In this document: positions 1 to 4,719 of the stretch, one piece after another
How positions within the stretch are numbered: the first letter of the stretch is position 1
How the letters are laid out: the number at the start of each line of letters is the position of its first letter
Origin: a bacterium
GTDB taxonomy: Bacteria; Oederibacteriota; Muellerivitia; Muellerivitales; Muellerivitaceae
Direction: 5' to 3'
Assembly: GCA_025980505.1 (NCBI GenBank)
Contig: JAICXI010000148.1
Span: 1 to 5,654, forward strand
Length of the DNA: 5,654 nt
Translations under genes and position numbers: made by a program
Notes under the pieces: model-generated
Databases searched by the model: none
What the model was told of the DNA's origin: nothing
What the model saw: the letters and a program-made list of their open reading frames with translations, nothing else

Positions 1-20
1 AACTTCACCTAAGCTTTAGA

Positions 21-33
21 GGCCGCTTCGGCT
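21..33 (+). other. small hairpin in the leader upstream of thiE
   Basis: GCCG (22-25) and CGGC (29-32) form a perfect 4-bp stem around a CTT loop, and G21/T33 adds a possible wobble pair. No clear T-run follows, so this is a weak candidate for the terminator of a gene lying left of the window. The rest of 1-117 shows a CATAAT hexamer (81-86) that could be a -10 box, but no matching -35 lies about 17 bp upstream. No TPP riboswitch core could be made out. Confidence 0.25.
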
Positions 34-117
34 GTTCATAAGAATCAGGAAAGCCTCAAACAGCAATTTTTAGAGGTTCCCATAATTCGATTTTCCGGGT
101 TTAAAGAGAGAAAAGTG

Positions 118-774
118 ATGGACGACTTGAATGCCCGCCTGAAGGCTGCCCGCCTGTACCTTGTGACCGACCAGGAACTTTCGGAGAGCCATGATACGCC
201 CGCGACCGTGGAAGAAGCCCTGAGGGGCGGGGTGGACATCGTCCAACTGCGGGAATATTCCCTCGCCGATTCCGAACTTTTAACCATGGCGCGACAGGTG
301 CGGGAGATGACCCGCGCCCATGGCGCCTTGTTCATCGTGAACAACCGGCCCGATATCGCCCGCCTTTCCGGCGCGGACGGCGTCCACTTGGGGCAGGAGG
401 ACCTTTCCGCGGCCGAAGCCCGGGCAATCCTGGGGGAGGGGAAGTTGGTGGGTGTTTCCACCCACGCACTGGGCCAGGCGGCAAAAGCCGCGGCGGACGG
501 GGCCGATTACATCGGCGTGGGACCGGTTTACCCCACCCAAACCAAGAAGGACGTGGTGCCGCCGGTGACCCTGGACTATGTCCGGCAAGTCAGCCAGGCG
601 GGCCTGGCCCTCCCTTTTTTCGCCATCGGCGGGATCAAGCTTCACAATGTGGAGGAGGTCTTGAAAGCGGGCGCCCGGAGGGTGGCCGTTGTTACGGGCC
701 TTGTGAAAACCCTCAACGTCCGGAAAATGGCGGGTGAATTCAAGGAAATCCTCCTAAAATACCCGCTGGCTTGA
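118..774 (+). CDS. thiE: Thiamine phosphate synthase (ThiE)
   Basis: ThiE joins HMP-pyrophosphate and the thiazole phosphate (THZ-P/cTHZ-P) to make thiamine monophosphate in the cytoplasm, the step that unites the two branches of thiamine synthesis. The 218-aa product has the usual length and (beta/alpha)8 signature run: LYLVTD (13-18), QLRE (43-46), GVHLGQED (88-95), GVSTH (112-116), DYIGVGPVYPTQTKKD (130-145) and IGGI near the C terminus. The PTxTKKD phosphate loop separates it from the paralogue TenI. By alignment from memory with the Bacillus subtilis enzyme, R45, N75, D95, S114, T140, T142 and K143 match ligand or Mg contacts, but Y47 replaces a pyrophosphate-binding Lys and N76 replaces a Mg-binding Asp. 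A GTG at 115 is in frame just upstream; ATG 118 was chosen because it lies 7 nt from the weak AAAGAGAG ribosome site (103-110). The gene stands alone, with no other thi genes in view. Confidence 0.9.
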   Translation: MDDLNARLKAARLYLVTDQELSESHDTPATVEEALRGGVDIVQLREYSLADSELLTMARQVREMTRAHGALFIVNNRPDIARLSGADGVHLGQEDLSAAEARAILGEGKLVGVSTHALGQAAKAAADGADYIGVGPVYPTQTKKDVVPPVTLDYVRQVSQAGLALPFFAIGGIKLHNVEEVLKAGARRVAVVTGLVKTLNVRKMAGEFKEILLKYPLA

Positions 775-860
775 GAGGAAGTGAGGCGTTAGGAACGGGG
801 AGTTGAAAGCCTTGAGCTCCGGACTTCAAGATACTCTTGATGACCATTTGAAAAACTTTA

Positions 861-874
861 AAACCGATCGGTTT
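861..874. repeat. perfect 14-bp palindrome AAACCGATCGGTTT
   Basis: The 14 bases equal their own reverse complement. They sit 87 bp after the thiE stop, and the following sequence repeats part of the right half: GTTTCGAT occurs at 871-878 and again at 895-902. A dyad of this size could be a binding site for a dimeric regulator or the remains of a repeat element. No gene starts close enough downstream to assign it as an operator. Confidence 0.5.
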
Positions 875-896
875 CGATGCGTTGTGAACCTGTCGT

Positions 897-934
897 TTCG
901 ATCCGCGAATGGGGCGGCGAACCCTTCGATCCGC
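897..934 (+). repeat. 10-bp direct repeat TTCGATCCGC, two copies 28 bp apart
   Basis: Exact copies lie at 897-906 and 925-934. The second copy is inside the 921-950 hairpin. No function is evident; it adds to the repeat-patchwork character of this gap. Confidence 0.45.
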
Positions 935-950
935 TTTGCTCGCTCAGGGT
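921..950. repeat. hairpin of the CCCTTCGA...GCTCAGGGT type
   Basis: ACCCT (921-925) pairs with AGGGT (946-950) across a 20-base loop. The pattern recalls the CCTTCGACAAGCTCAGG intergenic repeat seen in many bacterial genomes; that resemblance is from memory and not tested here. Confidence 0.35.
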
Positions 951-963
951 GTTGCAATCCCAG

Positions 964-984
964 CCTGCGGTGAGCGACCGCAGG
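964..984. repeat. perfect 8-bp stem-loop
   Basis: CCTGCGGT (964-971) and ACCGCAGG (977-984) are exact reverse complements around the loop GAGCG. No T-run follows, so it does not look like a rho-independent terminator. It sits among several other hairpins, including AACCA/TGGTT at 991-1008. Confidence 0.6.
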
Positions 985-1020
985 GAGGCGAACCATTCAT
1001 GGGTGGTTTAAGGTTGTGGA

Positions 1021-1037
1021 TTTTGCCTGGGGCAAAA
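1021..1037. repeat. perfect 7-bp stem-loop TTTTGCC-TGG-GGCAAAA
   Basis: TTTTGCC (1021-1027) pairs exactly with GGCAAAA (1031-1037) across a 3-base loop. On the minus strand the stem reads through to TTTT and could act as a weak terminator in that direction, but no minus-strand gene is present to need one. Confidence 0.55.
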
Positions 1038-1054
1038 CCCGTCATTTTCAACCG

Positions 1055-1107
1055 GGATCGCTTCGTCAGGAGCGCCCCAATGCCCGCGGGACATACCTCG
1101 CAACGAC
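1055..1107 (-). repeat. intergenic repeat resembling the GTCATTGCGAGG...GAAGCAATCC family
   Basis: Read on the minus strand this 53-bp block begins GTCGTTGCGAGG and ends CGAAGCGATCC. These ends closely follow a palindromic intergenic repeat (GTCATTGCGAGG ... CGAAGCAATCC) that I know from many unrelated bacterial genomes. The middle holds the palindrome CCCGCGGG (1083-1090). The left end of the minus-strand form, extended to TTATCGGTCGTTGC, recurs before rsmB with one change. Assignment to the family is by memory only. Confidence 0.45.
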
Positions 1108-1113
1108 CGATAA
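1100..1113 (+). repeat. 14-mer GCAACGACCGATAA, first copy
   Basis: It matches 2980-2993 (GCAACGACTGATAA) at 13 of 14 positions. The second copy lies just before rsmB. Both are in gene-free DNA, which suggests copies of one dispersed repeat rather than chance. Confidence 0.45.
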
Positions 1114-1215
1114 TGTCTTTCCGGAAAATATGGGCCTTGGCCGTTTTTCAAGAAGTTCCCGGCCTTGGGTCGGGCGCCTAACCTTTGTAACTTCCGACTC
1201 GGTACCGAAGCCCCC

Positions 1216-1244
1216 TTGAGTTGGCCCGGGGGTGGAACTATAAT
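1216..1244 (+). promoter_or_regulatory. sigma70-type promoter for def
   Basis: TTGAGT (1216-1221) and a perfect TATAAT (1239-1244) are separated by 17 bp, which would place transcription start near 1251 and give def a leader of only about 23 nt. The -35 box lies in the loop of a possible CCCCC (1211-1215) / GGGGG (1228-1232) hairpin whose right arm falls inside the spacer. Confidence 0.75.
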
Positions 1245-1273
1245 TTGATAAAGAGATTTCGGAGAGGTTGACC

Positions 1274-1798
1274 ATGCTTCGTCCTATCGTGCTTTATCCC
1301 GATCCCCGGCTCAAGATGAAGAGCAAAGCCGTCCTCCAGTTCGGCCCCGAGCTCAAGGAATTGGCGGCGGATATGACCGAAACCATGAGGGATGCCTGCG
1401 GCGTGGGCCTGGCGGCCATCCAGATCGGTGAACCCATCCGGATGATGGTGATGGACGAGCATTACGACCAGGAAGACAAAGGGGAGTCCCTGGTGATGTT
1501 CAATCCCGAGGTTTTGGCGGAAGAGGGCTCGGAGACAATCGAGGAAGGCTGCCTTTCGATACCCGATGTGCGGGAAGATGTGGAACGTTCATTCAAGGTC
1601 AAGGTGAAGTACCGGGATTTGGGGGGGCTGGAAAAGGTTTCGGAGTTTGAAGGCCTCCTTGCCCGTTGCGTCCTGCATGAGATCGACCATATGAACGGCC
1701 AGCTCTTCATCCAAAGGGTCCCGGCCGTCAAGCGCCTGTTCCTGAAAAAGCAACTGGATCATCTGAAGAAGAACTACCAAGAAGCGGTCCGCCTTTAA
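1274..1798 (+). CDS. def: Peptide deformylase
   Basis: Def is a cytoplasmic, ribosome-associated metallohydrolase that removes the N-formyl group from nascent proteins, usually with Fe2+ bound. The 174-aa product is of normal length and has all three family motifs: GVGLAAIQ (43-50, with Q50 in the active site), EGCLS (91-95, metal ligand C93) and HEIDH (135-139, metal ligands H135 and H139, general base E136). The C-terminal tail from about 149 is Lys/Leu-rich and probably helical. Start: GGAGAGG at 1261-1267 sits 6 nt before ATG 1274. An in-frame TTG at 1268 directly abuts that site with no spacing, so it is rejected. The gene has its own strong promoter at 1216-1244, and fmt follows 74 bp after the stop. 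Def and Fmt act at opposite ends of the same formyl-Met cycle. No key residue is missing. Confidence 0.97.
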   Translation: MLRPIVLYPDPRLKMKSKAVLQFGPELKELAADMTETMRDACGVGLAAIQIGEPIRMMVMDEHYDQEDKGESLVMFNPEVLAEEGSETIEEGCLSIPDVREDVERSFKVKVKYRDLGGLEKVSEFEGLLARCVLHEIDHMNGQLFIQRVPAVKRLFLKKQLDHLKKNYQEAVRL

Positions 1799-1802
1799 CC
1801 AC

Positions 1803-1835
1803 GGCTCCCGGCCGCGGGCTTGCGCCTTCGTTTTT
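1803..1835 (+). terminator. weak rho-independent terminator candidate after def
   Basis: CCCG (1807-1810) pairs with CGGG (1815-1818) around GCCG. GGC (1803-1805) and GCC (1824-1826) may extend it across an internal loop, and the T-run TTTTT (1831-1835) follows. The short stem makes it weak. Its flank ACGGCTCCCGG (1801-1811) is repeated exactly at 4636-4646 after rsmB. Confidence 0.4.
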
Positions 1836-1841
1836 AATACT
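1835..1841 (+). promoter_or_regulatory. possible -10 element for fmt (TAATACT)
   Basis: TAATACT directly follows the T-run of the def terminator candidate. It takes the same place, relative to the shared ACGGCTCCCGG block, as the well-formed TATACT box before the amidohydrolase. The expected -35 position falls in CGCGGG, a poor match. If it is real, transcription would start near 1848 and leave a leader of about 25 nt. Confidence 0.35.
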
Positions 1842-1872
1842 TATCGGCGAATTTTTCGGCTAAGCTTTCCCA

Positions 1873-2820
1873 ATGAATCGACCTTTTCGCATTCTTTTCA
1901 TGGGCACGTCGGATTTTGCCGTGCCCGCCCTTGAGGCCCTTCATTCCGCCGGTTACGCCATCCCCCTGGTGGTCACCCAGCCGGACAAACCGGCCGGCCG
2001 CGGCCTTGAGTTAAAGGCATCCCCCGTGAAAAAAAAGGCGCTGGAGCTGTCCCTGGAGGTTCTCCAGCCGGAAAAGGTCAAAACGCCGGAGCCGGTGCAA
2101 AGGTTGCAGTCCCTTGCCCCCGACGTGACGGTGGTGGCCGCCTATGGCCAGATTTTGCCGCCGTCCGTCCTTCAAATCCCGAAAATCGCCTGCCTGAACA
2201 TCCATGGCTCCCTCCTGCCCCGGTACCGCGGGGCGGCGCCCATCCACTACGCGGTCATGGCCGGGGAACCGGAAACGGGAGTGACGATCATGCACATGAA
2301 CGAAAAAATGGACGAGGGCGACATGCTGTTGGTCAAGAAAACGCCCATCGGCCCCGCGGAAACCACCGGGGAAGTGCATGACCGCCTGGCCCGGTTGGGC
2401 GCGGAAGGCCTGTTGGAAGCGTTGGCGCTCTTGGAACAGGGGAAAGCCCCCCGCACGCCGCAGGATCATTCCAAGGCCACTTATGCCCCGAGCTTAAAGA
2501 GGGAACAATGCCGCATTGAGTGGAAGAAAGACGCCCGGGCCGTCGTGAACCAGGTCCGGGGCCTTTCGCCGTGGCCGGTTGCGGAAACCCGCTGGAAGGA
2601 CAAGGACTTGAAGATCCATTCGGCGGCGTTGGAAACAAGGGACGGGCCCGGATCGCAACCGGGCCGGGTCGTTTCCGTCGGCAAAAACGGGGTGGGAGTG
2701 GCAACGGGGGCGGGGGTGGTCCTCGTGACCTGGATCCAACCGCCGGGCAAGCGCAAAATGAGCGCCTACGATTTTACGCTCGGACATCCGGATTTCCAGC
2801 CGGGTGAGATTTTGTCTTGA
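1873..2820 (+). CDS. fmt: Methionyl-tRNA formyltransferase
   Basis: Fmt transfers a formyl group from 10-formyl-tetrahydrofolate to Met-tRNAi in the cytoplasm, supplying the initiator tRNA for bacterial translation. The 315-aa protein is of normal length. The N-terminal formyltransferase fold shows FMGTSDFAVP (9-18), TQPDKPAGRG (35-44, in the loop that contacts the tRNA acceptor stem in this family), AYGQILP (90-96) and NIHGSLLPRYRGAAPI (109-124). The catalytic Asn-His-Asp triad is N109, H111 and D147. The C-terminal tRNA-binding domain starts near 203-208 (YAPSLKRE) and includes NQVRGLSPWP (226-235). A stop codon at 1861-1863 lies in frame upstream with no start between, and family homology begins at the first residues, so ATG 1873 is firm. 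No Shine-Dalgarno sequence precedes it (CTAAGCTTTCCCA). It lies 74 bp after def and 196 bp before rsmB. Confidence 0.97.
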   Translation: MNRPFRILFMGTSDFAVPALEALHSAGYAIPLVVTQPDKPAGRGLELKASPVKKKALELSLEVLQPEKVKTPEPVQRLQSLAPDVTVVAAYGQILPPSVLQIPKIACLNIHGSLLPRYRGAAPIHYAVMAGEPETGVTIMHMNEKMDEGDMLLVKKTPIGPAETTGEVHDRLARLGAEGLLEALALLEQGKAPRTPQDHSKATYAPSLKREQCRIEWKKDARAVVNQVRGLSPWPVAETRWKDKDLKIHSAALETRDGPGSQPGRVVSVGKNGVGVATGAGVVLVTWIQPPGKRKMSAYDFTLGHPDFQPGEILS

Positions 2821-2836
2821 AAAGCTGTAACAAATC

Positions 2837-2929
2837 TTGACCACGGGGACACAGAGGCACCGCTTCAAATTCGCGTTTGTTTTCCCCGCCTTTCGGATTT
2901 TAACTGCGCCTGCGTGTCTCTGTGGTGAA
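2837..2929. repeat. degenerate long inverted repeat (TTCACCACAGAGACACAGAG type)
   Basis: The left arm at 2837-2860 and the right arm at 2906-2929 pair in antiparallel fashion. Over the 20-bp core (2841-2860 with 2906-2925), 15 positions are Watson-Crick pairs, two are G-U in RNA and three mismatch; outside it, 3 of 4 further bases pair. A 45-base loop separates the arms. Read inward from the right end on the minus strand, the arm is TTCACCACAGAGACACGCAG. Such CCACAGAGACACAGAGG sequences recur in gene-free DNA of many bacteria, as I recall. No transposase or other gene lies inside. It starts 16 bp after the fmt stop. Confidence 0.55.
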
Positions 2930-2979
2930 TAGGGTTTTTGTCGCTGTCGCTTAGGTCGGCGCTACGAGGTTCCGGCCCT

Positions 2980-2993
2980 GCAACGACTGATAA
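2980..2993 (+). repeat. 14-mer GCAACGACTGATAA, second copy
   Basis: It differs from 1100-1113 at one position. Here it lies 23 bp before rsmB and overlaps TAAAAT (2991-2996), a possible -10 box for rsmB. No good -35 is found 16-18 bp upstream of that box, so I do not call a promoter. Confidence 0.45.
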
Positions 2994-3016
2994 AATAACG
3001 AGGAAAAGGCTTTGAA

Positions 3017-4618
3017 ATGAAACCCAACGCTTCGAACCGCCCTTCCGGGCCGCCCCGGAAAGATTCAGGGCGCGCCAAGGGCCGCTATAAACCCACCGGG
3101 GACCGGCCTCCCCAATCCTCCCGTCCCCGCTTTGCCAAAGGAGGGAAGCCGGGGGGCGCCGCGGGTCGTCCCGCCCTTTCCGGAAAGGGCGCGGGCGGAA
3201 GTTCAGGTTCCCGTGGAAGCACGGCGCGTCCCCCCCGCAGGTTCGGGGGGATGAACCGCACGGCCGGACCCGCTCACCGGTCCCCGGCTTCCCGCCGGGA
3301 TAGCGGGGATGTTTCCCCTTCCCGATTGGAGGCGGCAAGGGCCCTTTATAGCCTGGACAAGGGGGGCAAGGTGGCCGATGTTCTGGAAAAACCGAGGGGA
3401 TTGAAACCCGAGGATGAATCCCTCCTGCGGGAATTGGTTTACGGTTGTACGCGTCAAAAACGCCTGCTGGATTACCATTTGAACGGCCTTTGCCAGAGCC
3501 CCTTTGAAAAATTGCCCGTGGAGGTGAAAATTTCCCTCCGCTTGGGTCTTTACCAGCTCCTTTTCCTGGACCGGGTGCCGGCCCACGCCGCCGTCCACGA
3601 GTCCGTGAACCTGGCCAAGAAGGGCGGGCAGGAAGCCTTGAGCGGTTTCGTGAACGCAGTGCTACGGAACGCCGAACTCAAAAAAAGCTCCTTTGAAATC
3701 AAGGGCGACAGCGATTCCGATAGGCTGGGGATCCGTTACTCCCACCCGACTTGGCTCGTTAAGAAATGGGCCAAGCAATATGGCGATGGGAAGACCGAGG
3801 AAATCCTGGCCGCGGACAACAAGCCCCATCCGGTTTACCTGCATGTGAAACCGGGTGCCGAGGAAAAAGTGAAAACCGGGCTGGAAAGCCAAGCCGTCCG
3901 GGTGGCCCGGCTGGAGTGGCCCGCGGGGACCTTTGCCTTGAAAAGCCACGAGGGGGGACTTTTCAGCGGGGAAAGTTTCCAACAAGGGGATTGGATCGTG
4001 CAGGACTGGGTGCCCCAAGCCATGCTCCAGCTTTTACCCCTGGAACCGGGCCAAAGGATCTGGGATGTTTGCGCCGCGCCCGGGGGGAAAACCATCGCCT
4101 TGGCTTGGAAAACGGGGGAAAGGGGCCAAGTGATGGCCACGGACGCCTCGCCGGACCGGCTGAAGCGGCTTTCGGAAAACCTGAAAAGGGTGGCTTTGAA
4201 GAACGTGACGGTTTTCGAGGGGGATGTGCGCAAGATCCCACCTTCCCAAAAGTTCAGCCTGGCCTGGGTGGACGCGCCTTGCAGCGGCACGGGAGTGCTT
4301 TCCCGGCGGGCGGATTTAAGGTGGCGGCTCAATCCCCGGGATATCCAGTCCCAGGTGGGACAGCAACAGGACCTATTGGAAGAGGCCCAGGGGCACCTTT
4401 ATTCCAAGGGTTACCTCGTTTACAGTACCTGTTCCCTTGAAAAAGAGGAAAACCAGGAAATCGTCCAGTCCTTTTTGAAAGGCCATCCGGAATACAAGGC
4501 GATGGTGTTGCCGGTGCCGGAAAACCGGCCCGAGATTTTGAGGGAAGAATGGGGGCTTGTCTTTTTGCCGACCGCCGAGCACGACGGTGGGTTCCTGGCG
4601 GTCCTTCAAAAGGTCTGA
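3017..4618 (+). CDS. rsmB: 16S rRNA m5C967 methyltransferase RsmB with basic N-terminal extension
   Basis: RsmB (Sun/Fmu) uses S-adenosylmethionine to methylate C967 of 16S rRNA. The 533-aa protein has three parts. Residues 1-100 are low in complexity: in 1-95 there are 23 Arg/Lys, three Asp, no Glu and almost no aromatics. Residues ~102-218 form the NusB-like RNA-binding domain (SRLEAARALYSL; PAHAAVHESVNLAKK; FVNAVLRN). Residues ~245-533 hold the methyltransferase: SAM motif DVCAAPGGKT (350-359), motif IV DAPCSGTG (419-426) and motif VI YSTCSLE (469-475). C472 is the expected nucleophile and C422 its partner Cys. The C terminus reads GGFLAVLQK. Escherichia coli RsmB is 429 aa, so the extension accounts for the extra length. 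ATG 3017 has AAAAGG (3004-3009) 7 nt upstream; a later in-frame ATG at 3251 is a less likely alternative. It follows def and fmt, a common arrangement, but after a 196-bp gap. Confidence 0.93.
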   Translation: MKPNASNRPSGPPRKDSGRAKGRYKPTGDRPPQSSRPRFAKGGKPGGAAGRPALSGKGAGGSSGSRGSTARPPRRFGGMNRTAGPAHRSPASRRDSGDVSPSRLEAARALYSLDKGGKVADVLEKPRGLKPEDESLLRELVYGCTRQKRLLDYHLNGLCQSPFEKLPVEVKISLRLGLYQLLFLDRVPAHAAVHESVNLAKKGGQEALSGFVNAVLRNAELKKSSFEIKGDSDSDRLGIRYSHPTWLVKKWAKQYGDGKTEEILAADNKPHPVYLHVKPGAEEKVKTGLESQAVRVARLEWPAGTFALKSHEGGLFSGESFQQGDWIVQDWVPQAMLQLLPLEPGQRIWDVCAAPGGKTIALAWKTGERGQVMATDASPDRLKRLSENLKRVALKNVTVFEGDVRKIPPSQKFSLAWVDAPCSGTGVLSRRADLRWRLNPRDIQSQVGQQQDLLEEAQGHLYSKGYLVYSTCSLEKEENQEIVQSFLKGHPEYKAMVLPVPENRPEILREEWGLVFLPTAEHDGGFLAVLQKV

Positions 4619-4633
4619 AAGCCGGCCGGACTT

Positions 4634-4667
4634 AAACGGCTCCCGGTTGCAGCGGGCGTTTTCGTTT
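4634..4667 (+). terminator. rho-independent terminator candidate after rsmB
   Basis: AAACG (4634-4638) pairs with CGTTT (4657-4661) and CCCG (4642-4645) with CGGG (4653-4656), giving a 9-bp stem with a GCT bulge on the left arm and a 7-base loop. The T-rich tail TTTTCGTTT starts at 4659, inside the stem's right arm. It begins 15 bp after the rsmB stop. The next gene's -35 box lies in its loop. Confidence 0.55.
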
Positions 4668-4675
4668 CCTATACT
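4647..4675 (+). promoter_or_regulatory. sigma70-type promoter for the amidohydrolase gene
   Basis: TTGCAG (4647-4652) and TATACT (4670-4675) are spaced by 17 bp, predicting a start near 4682 and a leader of roughly 35-40 nt. The promoter overlaps the rsmB terminator hairpin: the -35 box fills most of the hairpin loop, and the stem's right arm and T-run form the spacer. Confidence 0.65.
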
Positions 4676-4719
4676 GCAGGTCTTCCGGTACCCAACCGAA
4701 AAAGGGAGTTCCTTTGAAA

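Larger units (their letters stand above)
775..1260. other. gene-free region rich in small inverted repeats
   Basis: No believable gene lies here. The open frames present are short, have no ribosome site and resemble no family I know. The stretch is crowded with inverted repeats: a palindrome at 861-874, hairpins at 921-950, 964-984, 991-1008 and 1021-1037, a bulged hairpin at 1054-1077 (GGG, CGCT / AGCG, CCC), and an 8-bp palindrome CCCGCGGG at 1083-1090. Parts resemble common bacterial intergenic repeats (see the separate entries). A structured non-coding RNA cannot be excluded, but I see no hallmark of a known one. The def promoter occupies the right end. No clear rho-independent terminator for thiE was found; CTTGA (811-815) and TCAAG (826-830) can pair but have no T-run after them. 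Confidence 0.6.

Noticed and set aside
1..117. TPP riboswitch upstream of thiE
   Set aside because: The leader is short and I could not find the conserved TPP aptamer segments (CTGAGA and the ACCTGAT-like partner) in proper order. The aptamer could lie left of the window if thiE is in a longer operon.
909..1181. 90-codon open frame on the + strand in the thiE-def gap
   Set aside because: No ribosome site, no recognisable family, and it runs across several hairpins and a repeat-like block, so it is best explained as chance.
2011..2469. 152-codon minus-strand frame opposite fmt, and other antisense frames at 280-645, 2494-2868 and 3835-4332
   Set aside because: Each is opposite a gene with firm homology and has a low-complexity composition typical of antisense translation.
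2837..2929. Insertion sequence or complete MITE
   Set aside because: There is an inverted repeat, but no transposase, no clear target-site duplication at the ends, and the arms are imperfect. It is recorded only as a repeat.
2865..3338. 157-codon minus-strand frame covering the fmt-rsmB gap and the rsmB N terminus
   Set aside because: It reads through the inverted repeat and opposite the rsmB extension, with no ribosome site or family resemblance. The rsmB start has a good Shine-Dalgarno site instead.
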